NCBI GenBank assembly: GCA_021819585.1
Contig: JAKAQS010000008.1
Coordinates: 1-37,945 of the forward strand
From: Acidobacteriota bacterium
GTDB taxonomy: Bacteria; Acidobacteriota; Terriglobia; Terriglobales; Acidobacteriaceae
Direction of reading: 5' to 3'
Length of the DNA: 37,945 nucleotides
Both the position numbers and the translations under genes were made by a program. Below the pieces are notes generated by a model. It did no database searches. It worked only from the letters and a program-made list of their open reading frames with translations, and had not been told where the DNA came from. Positions 23,477 to 32,590 of this stretch are shown here, one piece after another (the stretch's first letter is position 1; each line of letters begins with the position of its first letter).

Positions 23477-24316
23477 ATGCATGCTGACACTCTGCTCGAA
23501 GCCCATGATCTGGTGAAGGACTTCGGCGCGGCGAGCGTGATTCGAGGCGTCTCGCTCCGGATACTACGCGGCGAGACACTGGGCCTGGTCGGGGAATCCG
23601 GCTCCGGCAAGAGCACGCTGGCTCGCCTGTTGCTACGCCTGCTTGAACCAACCAGCGGCCGCATTCTGTTCCACGCAAGGGACCAGGAGGCTGCCGGCTC
23701 TCTGCCCGATGCCGTTGCGGGTCATGCCGGGAAGGTCTACAGTTTGTTGGACTTGAATACGCGGCAGATGCGCCGTCTTCGCCGGCGGCTCTGCATGGTC
23801 TTCCAGGACCCCTTTGCCGCGCTCAATCCGCGCATGACCATCCGCCAGATCCTGGCTGAACCCTTCCTGATCCATCACGAGCAGCCTCCTGCCGGCCTCT
23901 CGGCGCGGCTTCACGAGCTGCTCGTCGAGGTCGGGCTGGAGCCGGATGCGCTGGGCCGCTTCCCTCATGAGTTCTCCGGCGGCCAGCGGCAGAGGATCAA
24001 CATCGCCCGCGCTATCGCCCTGCGCCCGGAACTCCTGGTTCTGGACGAGCCGGTGAGCGCCCTGGATGTATCCGTAGGAGCCCAGGTGATCAATCTGCTG
24101 CGCGACCTGCAGCAGCGCTACGGTCTTACCTATCTGTTCATCTCCCACTCCATGCCGCTGGTGCGCTACCTCAGCCACCGCATCGCCGTGATGCAGGGAG
24201 GATGCATCGTGGAGTCCGGCGCCTGGGATGAGGTGTGTCACGCTCCGCGCGAAGCGTACACCCAGCGGCTACTGGCCGCCACTCCGGAGATCCCCGCCCT
24301 GGAGCGGCTGAGCTGA
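23477..24316 (+). CDS. Dipeptide/oligopeptide-type ABC transporter ATP-binding protein (DppF/OppF-like)
   Basis: A 279-residue ABC ATPase with Walker A GESGSGKS (39-46), Q-loop [18 protein letters not shown] (F-type wording), signature FSGGQRQRI, Walker [15 protein letters not shown] and H-loop [16 protein letters not shown]. The usual SHDL is SHSM here, but the switch histidine is kept. The oligopeptide C-terminal domain is present only as [16 protein letters not shown]. It is the natural partner type for the DppD-like ATPase at 7704-8606. As there, no permease or binding-protein gene adjoins. Its 3' end overlaps the convergent DUF971 gene by 48 bp. Confidence 0.92.
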   Translation: MHADTLLEAHDLVKDFGAASVIRGVSLRILRGETLGLVGESGSGKSTLARLLLRLLEPTSGRILFHARDQEAAGSLPDAVAGHAGKVYSLLDLNTRQMRRLRRRLCMVFQDPFAALNPRMTIRQILAEPFLIHHEQPPAGLSARLHELLVEVGLEPDALGRFPHEFSGGQRQRINIARAIALRPELLVLDEPVSALDVSVGAQVINLLRDLQQRYGLTYLFISHSMPLVRYLSHRIAVMQGGCIVESGAWDEVCHAPREAYTQRLLAATPEIPALERLS

Positions 24317-24736
24317 GGCGCCCTGCCGGAGCGCCTCCACGTCGGCCACGTTGCGCAGGTAATCCCAGGAGTAGATTCCCGACTCATGCCCGTCGTTCCA
24401 CTTGAACTTCAGAGCGTAGTTGCCCACCGGTGAAACCTCCAAAGGACGTACCGGATCCTGATAGATGGGCAGGAGCGCCGCCTTGGCCCGGGTCTGCCCG
24501 GGCGCCAGACCCATCTTCTCTCGCTCCTCCGTGCAGGTGGCGCAGGGACAGGCGGAGCGCAACCAGGCAAAACTCCAGGAGCTGCTGTGGCCATCCTTCC
24601 AATGAATCACCATCCCGGCGCCGCCGCTCTTGTCCACCTTTACCCGGACCGGCTCAATGGCCTCTCCGGTCAGCTTCGGAGACTCCTGGGCTGCGCCGGC
24701 CTCGGGCTGCATCATTCGAATTCCTTCGTGGCTCAT
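24269..24736 (-). CDS. DUF971 domain-containing protein
   Basis: A 155-residue protein from ATG 24736, chosen because GGAGA lies 5-6 bases upstream; ATG 24769 and the track start 24904 are weaker. The domain spans about residues 30-125. HWKDGHSSSWSFAWLRSACPCATC is the conserved DUF971 (gamma-butyrobetaine hydroxylase N-terminal-like) block with its CxCxxC cysteines. YALKFKWNDGHESGIYSWDYLR is the second block. In other bacteria this domain sits in Fe-S-related proteins (Mrp/ApbC fusions) and may bind metal or Fe-S clusters. The C-terminal 20 residues overlap the end of the convergent ABC ATPase gene. Confidence 0.85.
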   Translation of the reverse strand: MSHEGIRMMQPEAGAAQESPKLTGEAIEPVRVKVDKSGGAGMVIHWKDGHSSSWSFAWLRSACPCATCTEEREKMGLAPGQTRAKAALLPIYQDPVRPLEVSPVGNYALKFKWNDGHESGIYSWDYLRNVADVEALRQGASAQPLQGGDLRSGGQ

Positions 24737-24839
24737 CTTGTCTCCATCTCCAAACTCTCGTGTTTCCATTCTCTCGCGTAGGGCTCCGCGTTGTAGCCGC
24801 GCAGCGGACTGCTTGGCTTCCCGTCTTGCGCAAGCCCAG

Positions 24840-25124
24840 CTATTTTGACCGCTCCTGCCGGTCAAAACGCAGCTTGAGCACCAGGATCGCAAGGGAGAAC
24901 GCAAGGGTCACCGTGTTGGCCAGCATCACCGGCGCGGAGCGCGCCAGAACCCCATAGATCAACCAGAAAAGCGTTCCCGCCGAAAAGATGAGGAACATCC
25001 CCAGGGAGATATCCCGCGCTGACCGCAGACGGATCACTCGCAGCATCTGCGGCAAAAAGGAGATGGTGGTCATCGTTGCAGCCGCATAACCGATCGCATT
25101 TACCTCGGGGCTTGGTACACTCAT
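24840..25124 (-). CDS. SemiSWEET family sugar transporter
   Basis: A 94-residue three-helix protein. Helix 1 carries the hallmark PQ motif (SFLPQMLRVIRLRSARDIS, proline 25). Helix 2 is GMFLIFSAGTLFWLIYGVL and helix 3 LANTVTLAFSLAILVLKLRF. Length and charge pattern match bacterial SemiSWEETs, which dimerise to form a bidirectional sugar uniporter. It lies on the same strand as the DUF971 gene (104-bp gap), without a sugar enzyme next door. The transported sugar is not predictable. Confidence 0.88.
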   Translation of the reverse strand: MSVPSPEVNAIGYAAATMTTISFLPQMLRVIRLRSARDISLGMFLIFSAGTLFWLIYGVLARSAPVMLANTVTLAFSLAILVLKLRFDRQERSK

Positions 25125-25235
25125 CCCTGCGCTTGCCTCCAGGAGAATTATGCGGCAGGAACAGTTCCGCTGACCACCCTACAAGTTGCCTAACCGGCTG
25201 CGAAGATCGGAGCAGGGGCAAAAGGTCTCCTGGTT

Positions 25236-25835
25236 TCAGTTGCTTGTGCTTGCGACCGGCTCTCCCTGCCGCACTCCTGCCAGACGCAGCGCCTCCTCGG
25301 CGCTGTCAGCGACCAGGAGAATTCCTCGGTTGCCACGCAGCATTCCTTCGCAGTCGCAGACGTCCAGGAACTGGAGCAGGGTGTCATAGAAGCCGGCGAC
25401 ATTGAGAAGGACCACCGGCTTGGAGTGCAGATGCAGCGTCTGCCAGGCCAGCGCCTCGAACATCTCCTCGAAGGTTCCAAACCCTCCCGGCAGGATAATA
25501 AAGGCATCCGCTCTCTCCGCCATCAGAGCCTTGCGGGTGTGCATGTTGCTGGTGACATGCAGCTCGCTGACGCCGTCGTGAGCCACCTCCAGATCCACCA
25601 GCACCTGGGGAATCACGCCCACAACGTGACCGCCGGCGGCCAGGGCGCCGGCGGCCAAGGCCCCCATCAGGCCCGTCTTTCCACCGCCATAGATCAGGCC
25701 CACACCGCGCTCGGCCAAAGTCCTCCCCAGCGCCTCAGCCGCGGCGGCGTACTCCCGCCGCGAGCCCTGCGCCGAGGCGCAGAACACCGCAACGCTCTTC
25801 TCCGGGTTCCTGGCTGTCATGCTCCCAGCATACAA
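25236..25835 (-). CDS. LOG family protein, probable cytokinin riboside 5'-monophosphate phosphoribohydrolase
   Basis: A 199-residue Rossmann-like protein of the TIGR00730 family. It has VAVFCASAQGSRREY near the start, LIYGGGKTGLMGALA for nucleotide contact, the catalytic PGGFGTFEEMFEAL (PGGxGTxxE) and a MHTRKALMAERADAFI helix with conserved arginine. LOG enzymes release the free base from nucleoside monophosphates (AMP or cytokinin nucleotides). ATG 25820 (five residues in) is an equally possible start. The gene is followed on the same strand by the SemiSWEET and DUF971 genes, with gaps over 100 bp. Confidence 0.9.
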   Translation of the reverse strand: MYAGSMTARNPEKSVAVFCASAQGSRREYAAAAEALGRTLAERGVGLIYGGGKTGLMGALAAGALAAGGHVVGVIPQVLVDLEVAHDGVSELHVTSNMHTRKALMAERADAFIILPGGFGTFEEMFEALAWQTLHLHSKPVVLLNVAGFYDTLLQFLDVCDCEGMLRGNRGILLVADSAEEALRLAGVRQGEPVASTSN

Positions 25836-25912
25836 CCGGGTATGGAGGACGCCGGCCGAGCAGACGAGCGCCGGTGGCGCCCAGAGGCGCCGCGCTCCAC
25901 TGCTTGCGGAAG

Positions 25913-26554
25913 CTAAACGCGGCCGGCACGCTTCTGCGCGATCACCAGACCGCGCGGCGTGGGCAGCAAAACCACCGAGATCAATCCTTCCGCCTCCATC
26001 CGCAGCGCCGCCTCGCGGACGACCTTCAGGTGAGAGCTGGCGTCGTGCATCAGGATGATCCCGTGCGGCTTGATCTGGGGCAGAAATCGCTTGATCTCCT
26101 GCTCGCGGATCGGCATGTCGCTATCGCTGAAGAAGATGTCGATCATTCCGTCGACTTGCATCTCCAGACTGGATTCATTGCGCAGATCAATCCACTCCTC
26201 AAGGCCGGAAGCGGCAATCCTCTCCTTCGCCTTGCGAAACACGACCGGATCGTACTCGCAGCTCACGATCTTGCCGAGACCGTTCTGCTTCAACCCTTCG
26301 GCGAGCCATAGCGTACTGACGCCAAGGAAGGATCCTGTCTCGACCACTCGATCCGGCTTAACCGTGGTCACCAGCGTGCGTAAAAACTGCAGCACTTCGG
26401 CTTCGGCGGTCATGGAGTCGTACATGCTCCATCGCTCCGGGTGCGGGCACTCAGGCGTCGCCCGATGATACTCGGTGAGTAGCGCTCCTCCGGCCTGCTC
26501 AGCCTGACGCATGACCTTGTGCTCTTGCTTCAGCTTTTTCCCAAACAGCGCCAT
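25913..26554 (-). CDS. Class I SAM-dependent methyltransferase (CmcI/O-MTase_24-like)
   Basis: A 213-residue methyltransferase. Motif I is VVETGSFLGVSTLWLAEGL. The post-I strand SCEYDP carries the acidic residue for the ribose hydroxyls. IDIFFSDSDMP and ILMHDASSHLKVV look like the metal-binding and later strands of the CmcI/Methyltransf_24 group. The first 30 residues are basic and polar (ALFGKKLKQEHKV). The gene sits between the LOG-family gene and the end of the cox operon, with gaps of 77 and 334 bp, and seems independent. Substrate unknown. Confidence 0.82.
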   Translation of the reverse strand: MALFGKKLKQEHKVMRQAEQAGGALLTEYHRATPECPHPERWSMYDSMTAEAEVLQFLRTLVTTVKPDRVVETGSFLGVSTLWLAEGLKQNGLGKIVSCEYDPVVFRKAKERIAASGLEEWIDLRNESSLEMQVDGMIDIFFSDSDMPIREQEIKRFLPQIKPHGIILMHDASSHLKVVREAALRMEAEGLISVVLLPTPRGLVIAQKRAGRV

Positions 26555-26888
26555 GCGCTTGACGATTCTCCACGCGGTTTCACCATTTTAGCCGCAGGAA
26601 CCCGCAAATGTAAGCGTACCGCCGGACGCAGCCTGATGGCGGCATCGGCGAGGGTGAGTGGAGATACTGTGCGAGAGAGGGCGCAATTCGCGGCTATTGC
26701 TCTTTCGTGCCGTTGCAACCTGCACGGAAAAGGCTTCAGCGTTCGATCTGAGCAGGTGGCCGCAAGGGGTGGAATACGGGAAGGTCTCCTTATGGAGACG
26801 CCCAGCGGACTTGTGTTGAACAGCTCTTCCGTCAAGAGAGATTGTCCGGCAAGGTTCCTGCATCACGAACCATGCGCAGGGCGCGGCT
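26555..26888. other. Gap after the respiratory operon, with two small hairpins
   Basis: No gene is supported; the two minus-strand ORFs here lack domain features. GTCTCC-TTAT-GGAGAC (26784-26799) and CTCTT-CCGTC-AAGAG (26824-26838) are perfect small stems lying 50-105 bases past the coxD stop. They are plausible end structures for the long operon, although neither is followed by a T-run. Confidence 0.45.
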
Positions 26889-27224
26889 CTACCACATGCC
26901 CCAGGAACGGCTGATGTAGTCGCTCATGGTCATGGTAACCATCACCAGAAACATGAAGACCCCTGCGCCGATGGTCAGCTTGATGAGGCGTGACTGGAAG
27001 GCTGCGTGCATGAAGAACAGCGCTCCAATGGCCGCCTGGGTGCAAGCGATTCCTACGGCGATCACCGCATTGGCCCACTTGAGGTCGATGAAGGCCGCCG
27101 CGCAGGTCAGCGCCGTCAGGGCCAGCATGGCGATATAGACAAAGAAGTACTGGAGCGGAGTCACAATGCGATGCTCGGCGTGCTCCAGATCGTTGACGTG
27201 GGCGTGAGTGGCTTGATCAGTCAT
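26889..27224 (-). CDS. coxD: Cytochrome c oxidase subunit IV family protein
   Basis: A 111-residue protein with three helices (about 27-45, 50-73, 82-102), the size and layout of prokaryotic COX4 (CtaF-like) proteins. The FFMHAAFQSRLIKL loop between helices is typical. It is the last gene of the act-sco-cox operon and probably stabilises the CuB site or assembly of the caa3 oxidase. AAGGA sits 6 bases before the ATG. The 87-bp gap from coxC contains a small GCGGC/GCCGC stem. Confidence 0.87.
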   Translation of the reverse strand: MTDQATHAHVNDLEHAEHRIVTPLQYFFVYIAMLALTALTCAAAFIDLKWANAVIAVGIACTQAAIGALFFMHAAFQSRLIKLTIGAGVFMFLVMVTMTMSDYISRSWGMW

Positions 27225-27311
27225 CGTATTTCCTTGGAGTTCCTTCGCGCGTCAGGGTAGCAAGCCGAAGGGAAGAGACCGCGGCGTAAATCTGCCGCCG
27301 GGCCGGGCGTT

Positions 27312-28070
27312 TCAGTGCATGGGGTGACGGTTGATGAGATAGAGCAAAGGGTAAAGGAACAGCCACACGACATCGATGAAGTGCCAGTAGAGAGCGAAGT
27401 TTTCCACCGGCGCCACATAGCCTGAGCTGAAGTCGCCACGCCTGGCCCTGGGAATGAGCCAGCAAAGGATGCCGAGACCGATGATCATGTGCAGGGCGTG
27501 CATGCCCGTCATGGCAAAGTACAGGAAGAAGAAGACCTGCGTCTTTTGCGCCATATCCGGAGGCAGAGGAGCTTCCTTGATCCCGTACCCGGCGGGGTTG
27601 GTGAACATCGAGACATTGAAGTTGTTGCCGGGAATATGATGCAGCTCATACTTCTCGTGGTACTCGTCGTACTTCAGGCTCAGAAAGAGGACGCCCAGCA
27701 GAGTGGTCGTCACAAGCATGGCAGTCAGCAGTGAGCGTTTGCGCACCTCGGCGGCCCAAACGCCAATGGCCATGCAGAAGCCGGAGGTGATCAGCACCAT
27801 GGTGTTGAACGTGCCGATTCGCACGCTCAACTGGTTGGAGCCCACCACGAAGGCCGGGTAGTACCAGTTGCGATATAGCAGGTACGCCAGGAACATGCCG
27901 CCGAAGAACATGATCTCGGTCAGCAGAAACAGCCACATCCCGAAGCTGCCCGCCTCCCGCTGCTGCTCGACGGTCTCGAAGTGGTGGCGATGCTGAGGCA
28001 GAGAGACGTGGCCGTGCTCCTGCTCGGCATGGAGATCGGCTGGATCGGTTGTCGCCAGTGCGCTATCCAA
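27312..28070 (-). CDS. coxC: Cytochrome c oxidase subunit III
   Basis: A 252-residue protein of the COX3 family: [21 protein letters not shown] is the first helix with its conserved glutamate, and [11 protein letters not shown] and [22 protein letters not shown] are the later signature helices. An N-terminal histidine-rich stretch ([17 protein letters not shown]) precedes the membrane part. Its start overlaps the end of coxA by 8 bp, so the two are probably translationally coupled. Subunit III stabilises the oxidase and supports proton entry. Confidence 0.95.
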   Translation of the reverse strand: MDSALATTDPADLHAEQEHGHVSLPQHRHHFETVEQQREAGSFGMWLFLLTEIMFFGGMFLAYLLYRNWYYPAFVVGSNQLSVRIGTFNTMVLITSGFCMAIGVWAAEVRKRSLLTAMLVTTTLLGVLFLSLKYDEYHEKYELHHIPGNNFNVSMFTNPAGYGIKEAPLPPDMAQKTQVFFFLYFAMTGMHALHMIIGLGILCWLIPRARRGDFSSGYVAPVENFALYWHFIDVVWLFLYPLLYLINRHPMH

Positions 28071-29739
28071 CGGTGGTCACCTCTTTCTTCGTCTTGTTCG
28101 CAAGCCACTCGTAGTCATAGACCTCATGGTCCATGATGGGTATCTCGGCAAAGTTTTCCGTAGGCGGCGGGGAAGCGATTTGCCACTCCAGCCCCGTGGC
28201 CTGCCAGGGATTGCTGCCGGCGATGGCGCCGTACTTCAGCGACCAGACCAGATAGAGCATGGGCAGCATGTAGCCGAAGCCGAGGACGGTGGCGCCCGCC
28301 GTGGAGAGCACGTTGAGCACCTGGAACTCCGGCGGATAGGCGGCATAGCGGCGCGGCAGGCCCAGATAACCAAGAACAAACTGGGGAAGGAAGGTCAAGT
28401 TGAATCCAATGAAGGTGGTGACCGCGGCCAGCTTGGAGATGGTCTCCGGGTACATCCGGCCGGTCATCTTGGGCCACCAGAAATGAATGCCCGCCAGGAA
28501 GGCCATCAACCCGCCGCCCACCATCACAAAGTGGAAGTGAGCCACCACGAAGTAGGTCTCGGTGAGGTGAATGTCCATGCCCAGCGAGCCAAGAAACACG
28601 CCGGTGAGGCCGCCGATGGTGAACAGGCCCATGAAGCCGAAGCAATAGAGCATGGGTGTCTCAAAGGTGATTGACCCCTTCTGCAGGGTAAAGGCCCAGT
28701 TGAAGATCTTGATGGCGGAAGGCACCGCGACCAGCATGGTGAGCAGGGAGAAGACCAGCGCCGAGTAGCTGGAGACGCCCATGATGAACATGTGGTGCTC
28801 CCAGACGAAGAAGCCGAACAGCGCAATGGCCACCGAGCTGAACGCCACCGCCGTATATCCGAAGATCCGTTTGCGGCTGCAGGTGGAGATCACCTCGGAG
28901 ATGACGCCCATGCCGGGCAGGATCATGATGTACACCGCCGGATGGGAGTAGAACCAGAAGAGATGCTGGAAGAGCAGCGGGTCTCCGCCTTTGGCCGGAT
29001 CGAAGATGCCGATGCCGAAGAGCCGCTCCAAAGCCACCAGCACGAGGGTGGTAGCCAGCACCGGGGTTCCCAGTACCATGAGCAGCGAGGCCGCATAGTG
29101 CGCCCAGAGGAAGAGCGGCATGCGGAACCAGGTCATCCCCGGGCAGCGCATGCGATGGATGGTGACGATGAAGTTGATGCCGGTAAGGATGGAGCTGAAG
29201 CCGGTGATGAAGATGGCCATCGCCGCGGTAATCACGTGCGTATTGAGATAGTGCGTCGAGAGCGGCGTGGTGAAGGTCCAGCCGGTGTCCACGCCGCCCA
29301 GCACCAAGGCGGCCAGCGTGAGAGTTCCGCCTGCCATGTAGACGTACCAGCTCAGCAGGTTGAGCTTGGGAAAGGCCAGATCCCTGGCCCCAATCATGAG
29401 CGGGATCAGGAAGTTCCCCAGCACGCCCGGAATGGAGGGCACAAGGAACAAAAAGATCATGATCAGGCCGTGCATGGTGAAGAACTTGTTGTAGGTATCG
29501 GCCGCCACCAGGTCAGGTTGAGGCGTGAGCAGCTCCAGGCGGATCAAGCCCGCAAAGGCTCCTCCTATGAAGAAGAAGAAGGTGACCGAGAACAGATAGA
29601 GGAGCGCGATCCTCTTGTGGTCCTCGGTGAGCAGCCAGCTCAGCAGACCATACTCGTTGTTGATGTAGTGGCGCTTGGGCAACTGCGCGGTGCTTTGGTC
29701 CGGTAAGGAGACGATGGTATTTCCAACCGCTGTACTCAT
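28063..29739 (-). CDS. coxA: Cytochrome c oxidase subunit I (type A2 haem-copper oxidase)
   Basis: A 558-residue, 12-helix catalytic subunit. His90 (TMHG) is a low-spin haem ligand. Helix VI reads [16 protein letters not shown] with CuB ligand His266 and the cross-linked Tyr270. His315-316 (WEHH) are the other CuB ligands. AHFHFVMVG has His401 and His403 for the two haems. The YSHPxVY form lacks the glutamate of the GHPEVY motif, which marks the A2 subtype, where Tyr-Ser replaces it in proton transfer. The enzyme reduces oxygen to water and pumps protons. The gene lies between coxB (4-bp gap) and coxC (8-bp overlap). Confidence 0.97.
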   Translation of the reverse strand: MSTAVGNTIVSLPDQSTAQLPKRHYINNEYGLLSWLLTEDHKRIALLYLFSVTFFFFIGGAFAGLIRLELLTPQPDLVAADTYNKFFTMHGLIMIFLFLVPSIPGVLGNFLIPLMIGARDLAFPKLNLLSWYVYMAGGTLTLAALVLGGVDTGWTFTTPLSTHYLNTHVITAAMAIFITGFSSILTGINFIVTIHRMRCPGMTWFRMPLFLWAHYAASLLMVLGTPVLATTLVLVALERLFGIGIFDPAKGGDPLLFQHLFWFYSHPAVYIMILPGMGVISEVISTCSRKRIFGYTAVAFSSVAIALFGFFVWEHHMFIMGVSSYSALVFSLLTMLVAVPSAIKIFNWAFTLQKGSITFETPMLYCFGFMGLFTIGGLTGVFLGSLGMDIHLTETYFVVAHFHFVMVGGGLMAFLAGIHFWWPKMTGRMYPETISKLAAVTTFIGFNLTFLPQFVLGYLGLPRRYAAYPPEFQVLNVLSTAGATVLGFGYMLPMLYLVWSLKYGAIAGSNPWQATGLEWQIASPPPTENFAEIPIMDHEVYDYEWLANKTKKEVTTVG

Positions 29740-29743
29740 GGCT

Positions 29744-30793
29744 TCACCTTTCCCCCGCAGCCTGTGGTGGCGTTGTGGGAGCAGATTCTCCGGATGCAGC
29801 CGTTACCAGAGTCTGCTGCACACGGTAGTCGGACTGCATGTTCTTTATAAACTCCACCAGGTCGATCAGCCCGTCCTCGCTAAGCTGGCCCTGGTAGGTG
29901 GGCATAATCGCCGCATAGCCGGCGGTGACATGCGCGGAGGGGTTCAGGATCGCATCCCGCAGATAGGCATCGTCCACCAGAATCTGACGGCCGTCGGTAA
30001 GCGTGAGCTTGGAGCCATAGACGCCCGCCAGATCCGGACCTCTGGCCGCCGCAGTCCCGTTGTGACAGGAGTTGCAGCCCATGCTGGCATACAAGCGCTC
30101 TCCGTTTTGAGCCAGGCTCTGGCCTGAGGTGGACTGCTCCAGCCATGTCTTGTAGTCTTCCGGGGTCATCACCGTGATCCAGCCCACCATGCCGGAGTGC
30201 TGGGTGCCGCAGTATTGGCTGCAGAAGAGGTGATACCTTCCCACCTTGGTGGCCTCAAACCACACCGTGGAGTAGCGCCCCGGAATCACCTCGCGCTTGA
30301 TGCGGAAGTCGGGCACGGAGAAGCTATGGAAGACATCCTGGGAGATCATGGTCAACTGCACCGGCTGGCCTAGCGGCACGTGCAGCGCGTCAATCTCATG
30401 CTGCCCCCCGGGGTGCTCGGCCTTCCACATCCACTGTTTGCCGACGATGTAGATGTTCATGGCGTTCGTGGGGGGATTGTAGATGCGGAAGTAAAGCAGC
30501 GCTCCCCAGACGTAGACCACCAGAAAGATCGCCAGCGGAATGATGGTCCAGGTGGTCTCCAGGAGCGTGGAGCCCTCGATCTGGGTCGCCACAGGGCTCC
30601 TCTGCCTGCTGTAGCGCGCGGAGAAGACCACCACCAGCACAGCGACCAAGGTGGTCCCGAAGATGGTCATCAGGACCAGGAAGAAGTACAGCGCGTCCGT
30701 ATACGGCGCGATCGTGCTCGCCTCCGCTGGGAACAGCGTGGCGTTGTGGAGCCAGTTGACCAGAAATTGCCAGAGTACCGGACTGAGTCCCAT
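29744..30793 (-). CDS. coxB: Cytochrome c oxidase subunit II with fused cytochrome c domain (caa3 type)
   Basis: A 349-residue protein. Two N-terminal helices (about 32-57 and 82-102) anchor a cupredoxin domain whose CuA ligands are His156 (HSFSVPDF), Cys191 and Cys195 (CSQYC), His199 and Met202. A cytochrome c domain follows: CNSCH at 240-244 binds haem c, and Met297 in IMPTYQG is the likely distal ligand. The fused haem makes it a caa3-type subunit, able to take electrons directly from Alternative Complex III or a small cytochrome c. The usual glutamate between the CuA cysteines is glutamine. It starts 3 bases after the sco stop. Confidence 0.96.
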   Translation of the reverse strand: MGLSPVLWQFLVNWLHNATLFPAEASTIAPYTDALYFFLVLMTIFGTTLVAVLVVVFSARYSRQRSPVATQIEGSTLLETTWTIIPLAIFLVVYVWGALLYFRIYNPPTNAMNIYIVGKQWMWKAEHPGGQHEIDALHVPLGQPVQLTMISQDVFHSFSVPDFRIKREVIPGRYSTVWFEATKVGRYHLFCSQYCGTQHSGMVGWITVMTPEDYKTWLEQSTSGQSLAQNGERLYASMGCNSCHNGTAAARGPDLAGVYGSKLTLTDGRQILVDDAYLRDAILNPSAHVTAGYAAIMPTYQGQLSEDGLIDLVEFIKNMQSDYRVQQTLVTAASGESAPTTPPQAAGER

Positions 30794-30796
30794 CGT

Positions 30797-31777
30797 TTAG
30801 CCCTTATCCATCCCGCCGGGCCCTTCCGAGCCGGGCTGAAGGTCTTGTTGATGCGCAAGCTGGATGTCGCGCCGGAACATGATGAAGAGGAAGCCGCCCA
30901 GGGAGGCGACGGTAACAATTCCGCCGATCTGCACGGCGCGCACCACCATCAGAGACCGCTTGTCGATCTCCGGATTGTAGCGGTAGCAGTAGGTGAGAAT
31001 ATTCGGCACGCCGATGCCGATTTTGCCGCCGGAGGCGGCGCGCAAACTGTCCACCAAAGCCTGAGGCGGAAACTCGACGCCCAGGAAGTACTGCGCCACG
31101 CGGCCCTGGGGAGTCACAACCTCAATCGCGCTGGCGTGCGCGTATTGGTTCATCTTGCCGTCCGGGCCAGGCACACGAACATAGCCGAAACCGATCGCGT
31201 GGGTGACTGCGTCGACAGAGGACTGAGAGCCGGTGAGGTAATGCCATCCGTCCGCGGTGCCGGGGCGGCCGTAGCGGCGGAGATAGAGCGCCTTCTTTTC
31301 CGCCGCTAGCCGCGGCGTCTCGGTGGGATCAAAGCTGATGACGACCACCTGAAAGTCCTTGCCGGGGGTGAGATGCACCATCTCCAAGGCGCTGGTGAGG
31401 CCGTCCATCTCCTCCGGGCAAAGCATGGGGCAGTTGTAATAGACCGTGGTGAGGATGGCCGGCAGCTTGCCGTTGAAGTACTGGCCCAGCGTCACCGACT
31501 GCCCGCGGTCATCCACAAAACGGGCGCTGAGGGGCAGTTGGGCGTTGAGGCGCTGGTTGATCCGCACGCTGCGCAGCACGGTGGGCAGTTGTTCGCTCTG
31601 GTCCGCTACCTTCGCAGCCGTGGGGTCCTGGGCGTGGCAAGGCAGGACGAGGCTAGCCAGACCGAAGCTGAGCAGGAGGGGAAGCAAGAGACGCCGGCTG
31701 CTCCGAGACAGGCTGGGAGCGAGGCCGGCCTTTGCCTTGGCAGGCAACGTGCTGCGAGTTGTGCTTACTGTCCTCAC
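30797..31777 (-). CDS. sco: SCO family copper chaperone with a C-terminal membrane helix
   Basis: A 326-residue protein from GTG 31777; GAAGG lies about 6 bases upstream, whereas the track start at 31837 adds 20 residues with no ribosome site. An N-terminal signal (SRRLLLPLLLSFGLASLVLP...HAQ) leads to a thioredoxin-like SCO1/SenC domain with the copper motif CPMLC and a distal histidine in NQYAHASAI. Near the C-terminus there is a second hydrophobic helix, VQIGGIVTVASLGGFLFIMF, followed by a basic tail, so the protein is probably anchored at its end, unlike the usual N-anchored SCO. It delivers copper to the CuA site of the coxB product immediately downstream. Confidence 0.93.
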   Translation of the reverse strand: MRTVSTTRSTLPAKAKAGLAPSLSRSSRRLLLPLLLSFGLASLVLPCHAQDPTAAKVADQSEQLPTVLRSVRINQRLNAQLPLSARFVDDRGQSVTLGQYFNGKLPAILTTVYYNCPMLCPEEMDGLTSALEMVHLTPGKDFQVVVISFDPTETPRLAAEKKALYLRRYGRPGTADGWHYLTGSQSSVDAVTHAIGFGYVRVPGPDGKMNQYAHASAIEVVTPQGRVAQYFLGVEFPPQALVDSLRAASGGKIGIGVPNILTYCYRYNPEIDKRSLMVVRAVQIGGIVTVASLGGFLFIMFRRDIQLAHQQDLQPGSEGPGGMDKG

Positions 31778-31858
31778 CTTTTGCCCTTCTCCGGACGGCG
31801 GGAGATCGGGTCCGCCTCTTCCCGCCGGGGTCCGCAATCCCCGGATAGACTGCTGCTT

Positions 31859-32590
31859 CTACGGCTGGTCGGCTTTGGCCTCTTCGTTCTGCATGGCGGA
31901 GCGGTATTCGTTCTGCTGCTCCCGAGCCTGGATGGTCTGCTGCTCAAATCCTGTCCGGGCAAATCCGTTGGTCAGGGGAGCGGTGACCACGGGCTTGGTC
32001 TCTCCGGCCATCAGGATCTGTGGCTGGGCGGATGCAGGGGCCTGGGGCAGGCCGCGCTGGATGATCAACTCCATGGCGCGTTGGATGGGAATGCGGACGG
32101 TCCCCTGCGGGAGATCGGAGGAGGTGCTGTAGTAGTTGAGCAGCAGATCCTCGCGGGCATGCATGTCCGCAACCTCCTGGTTGCCATCGTCGGTCAGCAG
32201 CCGCGGGGTGGCAAACGCCTTGGTCATCTCCGCCAACTGGCGTTGCTCCAGGGTGGGGCTGGGGGTCAGATCCTGCAGCTTGCCGCCGTGCGGTGTTGCC
32301 CCCAGGGTGAGGGTGGTGTGCCATTTGTCCGCCGGGCCGTCGTGCTTGATCAGAGCGTAGTTGATCACCTTGCCCAGAGCAAAGCAAAAGAAGAAGAAGA
32401 TGGTGATGAATCCGGAGAGGCCGGCGAGGAAGGTCACCACGCCGCCGACGCTGATGTCCTCGGTCTCGTAGCCCGGTCCTTCAACCCCACGCAGGTGGGC
32501 CGCTTCGCCGCCCGCCTTGATCTCACTGCCGGGGCGCCGCGATCCGTCCCCTGGGGCGCCCGGCGAGCTGTTGTGTCCCTCAGTGTGCAT
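31859..32590 (-). CDS. Unknown one-helix protein between actF and sco
   Basis: A 243-residue protein with a polar 48-residue start, one transmembrane helix (VVTFLAGLSGFITIFFFFCF) and a soluble domain of about 170 residues. The soluble part contains a distinctive block: EQRQLAEMTKAFATPRLL, then ADMHAREDLLLNYYS, and GTVRIPIQRAMELIIQRGLP. I recall the RIPIxRAMxLxxxRGLP pattern from short proteins near SCO/CtaG and cytochrome genes in other bacteria, but I know no assigned function. The C-terminus is a glutamine-rich, probably coiled tail. It overlaps actF by 11 bp. Position suggests an assembly or linking factor between Alternative Complex III and the oxidase. Confidence 0.75.
   Translation of the reverse strand: MHTEGHNSSPGAPGDGSRRPGSEIKAGGEAAHLRGVEGPGYETEDISVGGVVTFLAGLSGFITIFFFFCFALGKVINYALIKHDGPADKWHTTLTLGATPHGGKLQDLTPSPTLEQRQLAEMTKAFATPRLLTDDGNQEVADMHAREDLLLNYYSTSSDLPQGTVRIPIQRAMELIIQRGLPQAPASAQPQILMAGETKPVVTAPLTNGFARTGFEQQTIQAREQQNEYRSAMQNEEAKADQP

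Noticed and set aside
28792-29706. 304-residue plus-strand ORF and similar long ORFs over the cox/act genes (e.g. 30380-31309, 32616-33998, 35831-36892)
   Set aside because: All are antisense to well-identified respiratory genes and show charge-rich, low-diversity composition typical of GC-rich shadow frames.
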